This document shows positions 19,942-28,467 of a stretch of 64,000 bases of DNA, piece by piece (position 1 is the first letter of the stretch; each line of letters opens with the position of its first letter). A program made the position numbers and the translations under genes. Source of the DNA: Streptomyces sannanensis (GTDB taxonomy: Bacteria; Actinomycetota; Actinomycetes; Streptomycetales; Streptomycetaceae). The DNA is taken from the NCBI RefSeq assembly GCF_039536205.1, contig NZ_BAAAYL010000001.1:7006001-7070000 (forward strand). The letters are read 5' to 3'. The notes beneath the pieces were generated by a model. That model did no database searches. It saw nothing but the letters and a program-made list of their open reading frames with translations, and had not been told where the DNA came from.

Positions 19942-20592
19942 TCAGCGGGTGGCCGTGAGCCGGGCGAAGGCTACGACGTTCCCGTCGTAGCCTCCGGTCC
20001 GGGAGTACCCCCCGCCGCAGGTGATCACTCGCAGCTCCGGGTACCCGGTGTCTCCGTAGACCTGGGCGCCCGGGAAGTTGTTCTTGGCGAACACCTCGAC
20101 ACCGTAGACCTGGAAGACCGCGGTCGAACCGTCGAAGCGGGTCACCTCGATGTGGTTGCCTTTCTTCAGCGCGCCGAGTCCGTAGAAGACCGCCGGGCCC
20201 GCATTGTTGTCGACGTGACCGACGATCACCGCCGTACCGCTCTGCCCGGGGGATATGCCGTTCTGGTACCAGCCGGCCAGGTTGGGATCCTGCGCGGGCG
20301 GCGCCTCGATCCAGCCGTCGGCGTCGACCCCCACGTCCATCAGCGGGGCGTCGACCTTGATCGCGGGGATTCGGATCTTGGCGGCGGCGGAATAGGGAAG
20401 TGGCCGCACAGCGGCGGCCGAAGTCGACGGAGAGGGCAGGCCGGTGAGTCTGGCCGACGCGGCGGGCAGTGGAGGGCCGTCCGGTCCGCCCACCCCGTTC
20501 CGCATCATCGCAAGGCCGGTGAGCATGACGAGAGCCACGACGCCCCAGGGCTGGCGTCTCCTCGGCTCCAGTCCGCTGTAATCCCGGCGCAT
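19942..20592 (-). CDS. Class F-type sortase
   Basis: The 216-aa protein has an N-terminal membrane anchor (WGVVALVMLTGLAMM), a Pro/Ser linker, and a sortase domain: IPAIKVDAPLMDVG, the catalytic His in IVGHVDNN, the catalytic Cys in LRVITCGG, and an Arg in YSRTGGYDGN or FARL. Actinobacterial sortases of this class are poorly characterised. It is flanked on one side, across a divergent promoter region, by a repeat-rich surface protein, and beyond that by a second one, both without LPXTG motifs. Confidence 0.9.
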   Translation of the reverse strand: MRRDYSGLEPRRRQPWGVVALVMLTGLAMMRNGVGGPDGPPLPAASARLTGLPSPSTSAAAVRPLPYSAAAKIRIPAIKVDAPLMDVGVDADGWIEAPPAQDPNLAGWYQNGISPGQSGTAVIVGHVDNNAGPAVFYGLGALKKGNHIEVTRFDGSTAVFQVYGVEVFAKNNFPGAQVYGDTGYPELRVITCGGGYSRTGGYDGNVVAFARLTATR

Positions 20593-20900
20593 GGTTCTCC
20601 CTTCATCGCCTGTACGCACGCTAAGTGGGGGCGGTGGGGTCGGCGAGGACTGGCGGGCGAACGGGTGGCGGGTGCGGACTGTCTGCCCCCATCCGGGTAG
20701 CGCGCCCCGGCGATTCCTCTGACAGTCCGTGACCTGCGGCTCAGTCAACCAGGGAGGGGTTCCTCCGGCGTGTCGCTCACCAGTGTGGACCAGTACCGGA
20801 ATGCGGCTCCTATGCACTCCAGTGAGGGTTTGTCGTGGGAGGCGTAATCGTCGACTGCTCGGAGCGCCGCTTCGGGGCGCCTGCCCAAGGAGGTTCCACC
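20593..20900. promoter_or_regulatory. Divergent promoter region, sortase / surface protein
   Basis: This 308-bp gap lies between two divergent starts and must contain both promoters. A strong AAGGAGG ribosome site is at its right edge. No operator palindrome stands out. Confidence 0.5.
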
Positions 20901-22028
20901 ATGCGTGCTTCACGAGTCTGCGCGGTGGCTGTGGCCGCCTGTGCGGCGTTCGGGCTCTCGGCCTCGTCGACCGCTGTCGCCAACTCCGGAGACGACGGCC
21001 TTGTCGGCAACGGCACCGGGAGCAGCAATGGCATCGGCGGGATCGGGACCGGGAATGGCATAGGCGGGGACAGGGACGGGAATGGCATCGGCGGCAACGG
21101 GGTCGGGACCGGAAATGACTTCGTCGGGAGCGGGATAGGCACTGGTAACAACCCTGTCGGGAGCGGGATCGGCACTGGTAACAACCCTGTCGGGACCGGG
21201 ATCGGCACTGGTAACAACCCTGTCGGGACCGGGACCGGCACTGGTAACAACCCTGTCGGGACCGGGACCGGCACTGGCAATAACCCCGTCGGGAGCGGGA
21301 CCGGGACCGGCAATAACCCCGTCGGGAGCGGGACCGAGACCGGAAATAACACTGTCGGGAACGGGATCGGGACCGGAAACAGCGTCGTCGGGAACGGCAA
21401 CGGCAACAACGTCGTCAATAATTTCGGGAACAATCTCGGTAGCAACGTCGGTAGCAACGTCGGCAGTAACGTCGGGAACAACGTCGGGAACAACCACCGC
21501 AACGAAAATTTCGGGCACAACAACAACCGCCACAACGTCCGTAACAACGTCGGGAACAACAACCGCCATAACGTCCGTAACAACAACCGACACAACGGCA
21601 ACAACAACAACCGCCGCAACGGCAACGGCAACGACCCGAACGATGTCCGCGTCAGCCCGGCCTCGGTCCATCAGGGCGGCACGCTGTCGATCACCGCGGC
21701 CGGCTGCCGCAACGGCGGCTCCATAACGTCCAACGCTTTCCCCGAGGTGAGGCTGTCGTCCGGCTCCACCGGGTTCGCCGCTGCGAGGGTCTACAACGAC
21801 GCCGGCCCCGGGAACTACACGCTCTTCATCAGGTGCAACGGCGACTCCCGTGTGATTTCTGCCGGGTTCACCGTGCTGCAGGGCCTTGGCGCGCAGGGCG
21901 GTCTCGGTGGTTCCAGGGGGCCGTCGGACACGGAGATGGCGCTGGGTGCGGGTTTGGTCGCCCTGGCGGCCACGGGTGGCGGCGTGTTCCTCGTGCGCCG
22001 TCGCCGTCCGAGCCGCGGCAGGTCCTGA
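20901..22028 (+). CDS. Repeat-rich secreted surface protein, Ig-like domain, C-terminal anchor
   Basis: The 375-aa secreted protein begins with a signal peptide (RVCAVAVAACAAFGLSASS). Then come eight 11-residue Gly/Asn repeats (GSGIGTGNNPV type) and an Asn-rich stretch (NNRHNVRNN). An Ig-like domain follows (VRVSPASVHQGGTLSITAAG ... FTVLQG, two Cys). It ends with one membrane helix and RRRRPSRGRS. The anchor looks like a sortase substrate tail but no LPXTG-like motif precedes it. AAGGAGG eight bases upstream supports the ATG. The Asn richness is unusual for this GC-rich genome. Confidence 0.85.
   Translation: MRASRVCAVAVAACAAFGLSASSTAVANSGDDGLVGNGTGSSNGIGGIGTGNGIGGDRDGNGIGGNGVGTGNDFVGSGIGTGNNPVGSGIGTGNNPVGTGIGTGNNPVGTGTGTGNNPVGTGTGTGNNPVGSGTGTGNNPVGSGTETGNNTVGNGIGTGNSVVGNGNGNNVVNNFGNNLGSNVGSNVGSNVGNNVGNNHRNENFGHNNNRHNVRNNVGNNNRHNVRNNNRHNGNNNNRRNGNGNDPNDVRVSPASVHQGGTLSITAAGCRNGGSITSNAFPEVRLSSGSTGFAAARVYNDAGPGNYTLFIRCNGDSRVISAGFTVLQGLGAQGGLGGSRGPSDTEMALGAGLVALAATGGGVFLVRRRRPSRGRS
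21126..21389 (+). repeat. Eight 33-bp tandem coding repeats
   Basis: Eight consecutive 33-bp units, in frame, encode 11-residue repeats of the type GSGIGTGNNPV; units differ by a few bases (GSG/GTG/GNG; NNP/NNT/NSV). There are no spacers. Unit number is probably variable between strains through slippage or unequal recombination. Confidence 0.92.
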
Positions 22029-22051
22029 CCGCCCGAACCTCCCCGGTCGGC

Positions 22052-22109
22052 CCGAACCGCCCGGAGCCCCGAGTCCCGGCAAGGGGACTCGGGGCTCCGG
22101 GCGGTTCGG
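22052..22109. terminator. Perfect 26-bp stem bidirectional terminator
   Basis: Bases 22052-22077 pair perfectly with 22084-22109 around the loop GGCAAG. The hairpin lies exactly between the ends of two convergent surface-protein genes and would stop transcription from both sides. Confidence 0.9.
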
Positions 22110-22127
22110 TACGCGCGGCCGTGCCCG

Positions 22128-22664
22128 TTAGGGCTGACGCCTGCCCGACCGCCGCCGTACGACATACACGGTGCCGCCGAACGCGGCGGTGACCAGCGCG
22201 AGGCCCCCGGCGATCTCCCAGGCCTCCGGGCCCCGGGAGCCGCCGCCCACACCGCCCTTGACCGCACCGGTCGGTGAGACGGTCGGCGCGACGGTGGAGC
22301 TGATGGTGGGCGGGAGCGTGGCGGGCCCGGCGACGGTGAGCTCGGACCGTCCCTTCTCGCCTTTGCAGTCGAAGGTCACCTGGTAGGACGCGCCCGGACT
22401 GGCGTCCCGGTCGACGATCGCCGCGGCCGAACCGTCTCTGGGGATGGTGACGGGGTTGAAGACGGCCGAGGTGGCGTAGGTGCTCGTGGGGCAGCCGGTG
22501 ACGTTCAGTGTGACCCTTCCGCCGGGCGCGACCGTCGAGGGTGTGACGCTGAAACCGAACGACGTGGCGTCCTGGCCGACACTGGCCGTCGCTGCGGGGG
22601 CGCTGAGTGGGAGTGCGGCGGCGCCGAGCAAGGTGACGGCCGCGGCGGCACGTGGCGTGCGCAT
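22128..22664 (-). CDS. Secreted Ig-like protein with C-terminal membrane anchor
   Basis: The 178-aa product has a signal peptide (AAAAVTLLGAAALPLSAPAA), one Ig-like domain with two Cys (FSVTPSTVAPGGRVTLNVTG ... CPTSTYAT ... DCKGEKG), a Thr/Pro/Ser linker, a membrane helix and RRRSGRRQP. It parallels the C-terminal half of the neighbouring repeat-rich protein. No LPXTG motif is seen. GGAGGAA upstream of the ATG supports the start. The two proteins and the sortase may form one surface-display module. Confidence 0.85.
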   Translation of the reverse strand: MRTPRAAAAVTLLGAAALPLSAPAATASVGQDATSFGFSVTPSTVAPGGRVTLNVTGCPTSTYATSAVFNPVTIPRDGSAAAIVDRDASPGASYQVTFDCKGEKGRSELTVAGPATLPPTISSTVAPTVSPTGAVKGGVGGGSRGPEAWEIAGGLALVTAAFGGTVYVVRRRSGRRQP

Positions 22665-22832
22665 GGGCGTTCCTCCGGGGTTGCCGAGGGGCAGCTGCGG
22701 AACCGGTTTCCACATAAGGCAGGGAATGCACCTCGATACCGGAAACGCTAGGAGTGCCCCCTTGGGGTCGCGATCGGTGTCGCCCATTTGGGGCACTCCT
22801 GCCCTCGCCCGGCCGCCCTGCGGCGGGAGGTG

Positions 22833-23594
22833 TCAGCGGGCGTGCGGGAAGAGATCGACGTATGGCTCCACGGCCGCCGAGATGCCATGGCTGAAGGGGG
22901 AGTCGAAGTCCCAGATCAGGAAGAGCAGGAAGGCGATCAGGGCGCTGAACAGGCCCGCGAGCAGCAGTTCCCGCAAGCTTCTGCGGATCTGCAGGGTGAA
23001 GATCAGGCCCACGGTGACCAGGGCCCCGGTGATCAGGCCGAACCAGACGACGCCCGGCATGGTCGCGCCCGCACTGTCGCCGCGTGCCCCGCGGGCTTCG
23101 TCGGCCATGGCGACCATGTCGACCAGCGGCTGGTAGGCCTGACCCTCGTGGTCGTTCGCCGGGCGGTAGTCGGTGACGTCGCGGCGCACCCGCTCCAGCA
23201 GCGCGGCACTCCTGTCGGTCAGTTCGCCGTGCTCGGACATGTGGGGCCACTCCTTGCGGACGACGTACGAGACATACGCGTCGACGTCCGCACGGGTCCG
23301 GTCGCGCACCTCCGCGGGGTAGACCTGGACGCGGGCGCTGATCTCGTGCAGCGCCTGGGCCTCCTGGCGTACCGAGTCCTGGGCCGCGCCGCGGGCCTCC
23401 CAGACGCCGGCGATGGCGAGGCCCAGCACGATGGCGTACACCACGCCGATCATCATCGTCATGTATTCGATGACGTCGGGGGTCTCGGAGGGGTCGTCGT
23501 CCTCCCGGACCCGGCGGTTGTTGATGACGACGATGGTCAGGACGACGGCGCAGGCCGCGGCCATCGCGAGGGTCAATACGAGCCATTCCGACAT
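22833..23594 (-). CDS. DUF4239-type membrane protein
   Basis: The 253-aa protein has two N-terminal helices (MSEWLVLTLAMAAACAVVL; YMTMMIGVVYAIVLGLAIAG), a long hydrophilic helical segment, and two C-terminal helices (WFGLITGALVTVGLIFTLQI; LLLAGLFSALIAFLLFLIWD). This is the arrangement of DUF4239 (bestrophin-like) proteins, whose role is undefined. It is followed 15 bp from its start by the upstream proline-tract gene, with which it probably forms an operon. Confidence 0.85.
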   Translation of the reverse strand: MSEWLVLTLAMAAACAVVLTIVVINNRRVREDDDPSETPDVIEYMTMMIGVVYAIVLGLAIAGVWEARGAAQDSVRQEAQALHEISARVQVYPAEVRDRTRADVDAYVSYVVRKEWPHMSEHGELTDRSAALLERVRRDVTDYRPANDHEGQAYQPLVDMVAMADEARGARGDSAGATMPGVVWFGLITGALVTVGLIFTLQIRRSLRELLLAGLFSALIAFLLFLIWDFDSPFSHGISAAVEPYVDLFPHAR

Positions 23595-23609
23595 GGAAAC
23601 CTCCGGCTG

Positions 23610-24083
23610 CTAGCGGGAGCGGGGGCGTAGCGCGGCGGCGGCGAGCACCGCGGGGGCCGTGACGAGAAGGGTGAGGGAGACCAGGGAGGGCCCGCCTGAA
23701 GGCTTGATGCGCTTGGCCTTGCGGTAGACGGGGAGAGCGACGGGCGTCGGCGGGGGCGGTGTCGGCCGCACGGAAGGGGGCGGCGGAGGAGGGGGTGGCG
23801 GTGGTGGAGGGGGTGGCGGTGGTGGAGGGGGTGGCGGTGGTGGAGGGGCCGGACGGTGCACACGCGGCGGCGACGGCTTGGGGGCGCGCTTCGGCGGACA
23901 CACGGCTCCGCGGCCGGAGACCGCCACCGCGGAGTTGGAGGCGTTCTGTCCGCTGCCGGTGATGGAGGCGACGGCGCAGTTGTCCTCGGCCGCCGCCGGC
24001 GCAGGAGCGAGCAGCAGCCAGGAGAGTGCCGCGGCTGCCAACAGGCGCCCGGCCAGGTGGGATCGGTACACGACGGGGAGCAT
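23610..24083 (-). CDS. Secreted protein with 24-proline tract
   Basis: From ATG (MLPVVYRSHLAGRLLAAAAL) a signal peptide leads to a short domain with two Cys (EDNCAVASITGSGQN, RGAVCPPKR), then 24 consecutive prolines, a basic segment, and a final hydrophobic helix. A further ATG at 24215 is in frame. Long proline runs stall ribosomes unless EF-P acts. The rod-like tract would hold the N-terminal domain away from the membrane. No known family was recognised. Confidence 0.72.
   Translation of the reverse strand: MLPVVYRSHLAGRLLAAAALSWLLLAPAPAAAEDNCAVASITGSGQNASNSAVAVSGRGAVCPPKRAPKPSPPRVHRPAPPPPPPPPPPPPPPPPPPPPPPPPSVRPTPPPPTPVALPVYRKAKRIKPSGGPSLVSLTLLVTAPAVLAAAALRPRSR
23793..23846 (-). repeat. 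Three perfect 18-bp repeats encoding polyproline
   Basis: Three identical 18-bp units, read on the minus strand as CCTCCACCACCGCCACCC, encode six prolines each. Near-repeats next to them extend the run to 24 prolines. The length is likely unstable. Confidence 0.9.
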
Positions 24084-24271
24084 GAACCGGGCCGTGGCCT
24101 GCCAGTCCCATGGCCGAATGGATTCCTCCGATGGGGGGACATTCGGCGCTTTGCGTTTGGGACCGTCCGACAGGGTGTGCGGGCGCCGGAAGAATTCTTC
24201 GGAAGCGTTGAACACACCCGGGCTCGCCGCTCGTACCCAGGGTCATGAAGGGACGGACGACAGGAGTCGAC

Positions 24272-25222
24272 ATGCTGTGCTCATCCGGGGACAAGCCCGC
24301 GAACCCCCGGGCCTGGCGGAGTGCCTCGCTCGCGCTGACGGCGGTGGCGGTACTGGCGCTGACGACGGCGTGCGGGCAGGAGAAGGGCAGCGGGCCCGCC
24401 GACAGCCAGGCGGTCGGGAACGCCGGCTCGGCGCAGTCCGGCGGCTACGGGGATGCCTCCGCCGGCGGGTCCGCGGAACAGGCCGCGAAGCCCGCCGGGC
24501 AACTGGGGGTCCGGGACGGCGGCGAGCTCGGCAAGGTCCTCACGGACAGTGCCGGCTTCACCCTCTACCGCTTCGACAAGGACACCGCGAAGCCGCCGAA
24601 GTCGAATTGCGAAGGCGACTGTGCGAAGAAATGGCCTGTCGTGCCCGCGGGCGATGTCACGGCCGCGCCCGGCACCGACGCCTCGCTCATAGGTGAGGTG
24701 ACCCGTCCCGACGGTACCCGTCAACTGACCGTCGCCGGCCGGCCGATGTACCGGTTCGCCAAGGACACAAAGCCGGGTGACGCCAATGGGCAAGGTGTCG
24801 GAGGTGTCTGGTTCGCAGCCGCTCCCGACGGGAGGAAGGCCTCGGCTCAGGCCGGGAACCTGCCCGGAATGTCCGTACGTGACGACCCCGATCTCGGCCG
24901 GATCCTGGTGGACGGGCGCGGTATGACGGTCTACCGGTTCAAGAAGGACTCGGCCTGGCCGATGAAGACGGCGTGCACCGGAGCATGCCTGGAGAAGTGG
25001 CCCGTGGTCGCCCCGGTCGACACGAACGACACGGAAGGCGTCATCAAGAAGGGTTTCGTCGTGTTCGACCGCCCGGACGGCATCAAGCAGCAGACCGTCA
25101 ACTGCTGGCCGGTGTACACCTTCTCCGGTGACACCAAGCCCGGTGACACCCATGGGCAGGGCGTCAAAGGGCTCTGGTACGCGGTGTCTCCCGAGGGCTC
25201 ACTCGTCGGGGCGCCGAAGTAA
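24272..25222 (+). CDS. SCO0930-type lipoprotein with paired secreted repeats
   Basis: The 316-aa lipoprotein has a lipobox (LALTTAC), a Gly/Ser-rich linker, and repeated modules of the Lipoprotein_15 type: GFTLYRFDKDT...CEGDCAKKWPV, a second MYRFAKDTKPGDANGQG unit, then GMTVYRFKKDS...CTGACLEKWPV and VYTFSGDTKPGDTHGQG. Each full module has a Cys pair and a KWP motif. These proteins sit outside the membrane; the biochemical role is unknown. CAGGAG upstream supports the ATG. Confidence 0.9.
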   Translation: MLCSSGDKPANPRAWRSASLALTAVAVLALTTACGQEKGSGPADSQAVGNAGSAQSGGYGDASAGGSAEQAAKPAGQLGVRDGGELGKVLTDSAGFTLYRFDKDTAKPPKSNCEGDCAKKWPVVPAGDVTAAPGTDASLIGEVTRPDGTRQLTVAGRPMYRFAKDTKPGDANGQGVGGVWFAAAPDGRKASAQAGNLPGMSVRDDPDLGRILVDGRGMTVYRFKKDSAWPMKTACTGACLEKWPVVAPVDTNDTEGVIKKGFVVFDRPDGIKQQTVNCWPVYTFSGDTKPGDTHGQGVKGLWYAVSPEGSLVGAPK

Positions 25223-25231
25223 ACAGAACAG

Positions 25232-25280
25232 CACCACGGCCCACCGTTTCGCCCATGGGTGAGACGGTGGGCCGGTGGTG
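25232..25280 (+). terminator. Long hairpin after lipoprotein gene
   Basis: GGCCCACCGTTTC pairs with GAGACGGTGGGCC (one mismatch), and the flanking ACCAC/GTGGT extends the stem, around a GCCCATGGGT centre. It lies 10 bp after the lipoprotein stop. Confidence 0.8.
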
Positions 25281-25393
25281 TGTGCCGGTGGTGTGTGACC
25301 GAGAACGGACCGCCAATCTCCGTTTGGACTCGCCCCATTGGCCGACGATCAGTAGCCTCGGCTCGAGCACGGGCCATGCACGGGATCACGGAC

Positions 25394-26245
25394 ATGGCTC
25401 AACCACCCCGAGGCTATTGGTTGGAGACATCGATGGAGCGACCCGCCTGGGCCCCGCAGGGCATCGACATATCGGTGCCGAGTGTGTCCCGGATCTACGA
25501 CTACTACCTGGGCGGCTCGCACAACTTCGAGGTGGACCGCGAAGCGGCCCGCAAGGCCATGGAGTTCATACCGGGACTTCCCAAAATCATGCAGGCGAAC
25601 CGGGCGTTCATGCGCCGCGCCGTGCGCTTCGCCGTCGACGAGGGCATCACCCAGTTCCTGGACATCGGTTCCGGAATCCCCACCTTCGGCAATGTCCACG
25701 AGGTGGCCCAGGCTGCCTGCCCCGAGGCTCATGTGCTGTATGTCGACCACGACCCGGTCGCCGTCGCCCACAGTCGGGCCGTGCTGGAGGGCAATGACAG
25801 GACCGGCGTCGCACCCGCCGATCTGCGCAAGCCGCGGGAGATCCTGGACAGCCCCGAGGCAGCCCGGCTTCTCGACTTCGACCGGCCCGTGGCACTGCTG
25901 CTGGTCGCCGTACTGCACTTCATCGAGGACGAGGACGACCCCTACGCGGCGGTGGCCGAACTGAGGGACGCACTGCCGAACGGCAGCCTGCTGATCCTCA
26001 CCCACGCCGCGTACGAGGGCATTCCGCTTCCCCAGGAGCAGGCGGGCGGCGCGGTCGGCGTCTACAAGAACATCCGCAATCCGCTGATCATGCGCTCCGC
26101 CGACGAGATCGCGAAGTTCTTCGAGGGGTACGAGATGGTCGAACCCGGGTTGGTCATGATGCCCGAGTGGCGGCCGGATACCCCGGTCGCCCAGGAGGAC
26201 CCCTATGCCTTCTCGGGGTTCGCGGGAGTGGGACGCAAGGCGTGA
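25394..26245 (+). CDS. SAM-dependent methyltransferase (Methyltransf_19/DUF574)
   Basis: The 283-aa protein has the family hallmarks SVSRIYDYYLGGSHNFEVDR near the start, a SAM-binding motif FLDIGSGIPT, YVDHDPVAVAHS, and LLLVAVLHFIED. Streptomycetes hold many paralogues with unknown substrates. ATG at 25433 (GGAGA upstream) is an alternative start. The stop overlaps the next GTG by 4 bp, so it is coupled to the c-di-GMP protein gene. Confidence 0.88.
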   Translation: MAQPPRGYWLETSMERPAWAPQGIDISVPSVSRIYDYYLGGSHNFEVDREAARKAMEFIPGLPKIMQANRAFMRRAVRFAVDEGITQFLDIGSGIPTFGNVHEVAQAACPEAHVLYVDHDPVAVAHSRAVLEGNDRTGVAPADLRKPREILDSPEAARLLDFDRPVALLLVAVLHFIEDEDDPYAAVAELRDALPNGSLLILTHAAYEGIPLPQEQAGGAVGVYKNIRNPLIMRSADEIAKFFEGYEMVEPGLVMMPEWRPDTPVAQEDPYAFSGFAGVGRKA

Positions 26246-28467
26246 GCAAGCCACCTCAGTCGCCGGGTCCCCCCGGCGCGGACCCGGACGGTCCCGAGGA
26301 CAGAGTCAGACGTTTCGCGACGATCTGGAGCCGCGCCATCTTCCCGGCGACGGCCACGTCCATGACCCGGCCCGAGTTCGAACACCACCTCCTGCCGCTC
26401 GCCCGTATCCTCAGCGAGGCGCTGCACCGCAGGCCCTTCGACCCCGCGCCCGCGCAGCGGGTCGGGGCCGCGCTGATCGAGGCCCACTGCACGGACCCGG
26501 AGGCGCTCAGCGGCACGCTCGGGGTCGTCGAATCCTATTTGGTCCTCTACTGCGACACGGGTCAGGAGCTCCCGGCCGAGGAAGCCAGAGCCCGGTGCTC
26601 GAGGCTGCAGCACGCGCTCGCGGCCGGCTTCGCCCAGGCGCTGCGCGAGCGCACCCTGGCGGAGCAGGAGGCGATCGCCCGTTCGGCGCTCATGGCGCGC
26701 AGTGCCGCGGAGGAGGCGCTGCACACCACCGAGACCCGGTTCCGCGCCGTCTTCGACGGTGCGGCGGTCGGTATCGGCATCGCCGATCTCGACGGCAATG
26801 TGCTGGAGGTCAACGAGACTCTCCTACGGATGTTCGGTCCCGGGCTGGAGCGCCAGGTACGCAGCCGTAAGGTCCCCGAATGGGTGCACCCCGAGGACTC
26901 TCCCCACGTGTGGCGGCTCTACGAGGAACTGGTGTGCGGCGAACGCGAGCACTACCGGGTAGAGAAGCCGTACTACCGCGGCGACGGCACCGTCCTGTGG
27001 ACCAATCTGACGGTCTCGCTGCTGCGTGACGCGGAAGGCAGACCGCAGTACCAACTGGGACTGGTCGAGGACACCACCGAGCGCAGGCTGCTCAACCTCA
27101 GGCTGCGCTACGAGGCCACACATGACGCGCTGACCGGGCTGCCCAACCGGACGCTGTTCTTCGAGCGGCTGGAGAAGGCGCTCGCCTCGGACAAGGGAAG
27201 CCGCTTCGGCCTGTGCTATCTCGATCTCGACGGCTTCAAGGCCGTCAACGACAGCCTCGGCCACTCGGCGGGCGACCGGCTGCTGGTCGAGGTCGCCGAC
27301 CGGCTGCAGAGCTGTGCGACCGGGCCCGGCGAAATGGTGGCCCGGCTCGGTGGCGACGAGTTCGTCGCACTGACCACCAGGCCCGGCACCGGCCGGGAGC
27401 CGGACGACCTCGCCATGCGGATCCTGTCCGCGCTGTCGGTGCCCATCCGGCTGGAGGGCCGCGAGCTGACCGTCCGCGGCAGCATCGGCGTCGTCGAAGG
27501 GACCGCGGGCGAGCGCAGCCCCGCCGAGGTGCTGCGCAGCGCCGACATCACCATGTACCGGGCCAAGTCCGCGGGCGGCAACCGCTTCGAGACGGCGGAC
27601 GCGGAGGCGGACGCCCGCGCGATCACCCGGCACGGGCTGACCAACGCGCTGCCCGCCGCACTGGAGCGCGGGGAGTTCTTCATCGAGTACCAGCCGCTGG
27701 TGGACCTCGGCGACGGCAGCGTGCACGGCGCGGAGGCACTGGTGCGCTGGAGCCACCCTCAGCACGGGGTGCTCGGCCCCGACCGCTTCATCCCGCTCGC
27801 CGAGCACACCGGGCTGATCGTGCCGCTCGGCCGTTGGGTGCTGGAGGAGTCCGTACGGCAGGCAACGGCCTGGCAGGAGAAGCACGGTGACCGGGCGGAC
27901 GGCGGTCCGCTGCGCATCAATGTGAACCTCTCGCCCACCCAGTTGCATCACCCGGGCCTGGTCGCCGACACGGCGGAGGTCCTGGAGCGGGCCGGCCTGG
28001 AACCGGGGGCGCTGTGCCTGGAGGTGACCGAGTCCGCGCTCATCGGCGCCGACGACGACCTCCTCAAACCACTGCGCCAGCTCGCCGAGATGGGGGTCGA
28101 CATCGCCCTCGACGACTTCGGCACCGGCTACTCCAACCTGGCCAATCTGCGCCGGATGCCGGTGAGCGTGCTCAAGCTGGACCGCGCCTTCACCCTCGGT
28201 ATGCAGCAGTCTCCGCCGGACCCGGTCGACGTGAAGATCGTCGAGGGGATCGTCTCGCTCGCCCATAGCCTGGACCTCGCGGTGACCGTGGAGGGAGTGG
28301 AAACCGGCGTCCAGGCAGAGCAGTTGCGCGAACTCGGCTGCGACACCGCTCAGGGCTGGTACTATGCGCGCCCGGGCCCGCCGGAACGAGTGCTGGCGGG
28401 GGTCCTGGGGTCGTCGTCCCCCGGACAAGCGCGGGCGGCCCTGTCGTTGGCGGACACCACGGGCTGA
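26242..28467 (+). CDS. rmdA: PAS-GGDEF-EAL c-di-GMP turnover protein, RmdA-like
   Basis: The 741-aa protein has an N-terminal helical sensor region, a PAS domain (about 165-290), a GGDEF domain with intact RLGGDEF (about 370), and an EAL domain (GAEALVRW at about 496; DDFGTGYSNL at about 623). RmdA of S. coelicolor is a cytoplasmic c-di-GMP phosphodiesterase of this architecture that affects aerial growth. The neighbours (SCO0930-type lipoprotein, methyltransferase, LysR, sdh) support orthology. GTG overlaps the methyltransferase stop. The last 106 bp overlap the convergent LysR gene. Confidence 0.9.
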   Translation: MSKPPQSPGPPGADPDGPEDRVRRFATIWSRAIFPATATSMTRPEFEHHLLPLARILSEALHRRPFDPAPAQRVGAALIEAHCTDPEALSGTLGVVESYLVLYCDTGQELPAEEARARCSRLQHALAAGFAQALRERTLAEQEAIARSALMARSAAEEALHTTETRFRAVFDGAAVGIGIADLDGNVLEVNETLLRMFGPGLERQVRSRKVPEWVHPEDSPHVWRLYEELVCGEREHYRVEKPYYRGDGTVLWTNLTVSLLRDAEGRPQYQLGLVEDTTERRLLNLRLRYEATHDALTGLPNRTLFFERLEKALASDKGSRFGLCYLDLDGFKAVNDSLGHSAGDRLLVEVADRLQSCATGPGEMVARLGGDEFVALTTRPGTGREPDDLAMRILSALSVPIRLEGRELTVRGSIGVVEGTAGERSPAEVLRSADITMYRAKSAGGNRFETADAEADARAITRHGLTNALPAALERGEFFIEYQPLVDLGDGSVHGAEALVRWSHPQHGVLGPDRFIPLAEHTGLIVPLGRWVLEESVRQATAWQEKHGDRADGGPLRINVNLSPTQLHHPGLVADTAEVLERAGLEPGALCLEVTESALIGADDDLLKPLRQLAEMGVDIALDDFGTGYSNLANLRRMPVSVLKLDRAFTLGMQQSPPDPVDVKIVEGIVSLAHSLDLAVTVEGVETGVQAEQLRELGCDTAQGWYYARPGPPERVLAGVLGSSSPGQARAALSLADTTG

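Noticed and set aside
21126..21389. CRISPR array
   Set aside because: The 33-bp units are contiguous, have no spacers and are in frame within a protein gene.
26824..28428. Long antisense frame across rmdA
   Set aside because: No motif, composition of a shadow frame; rmdA domains are clear on the plus strand.
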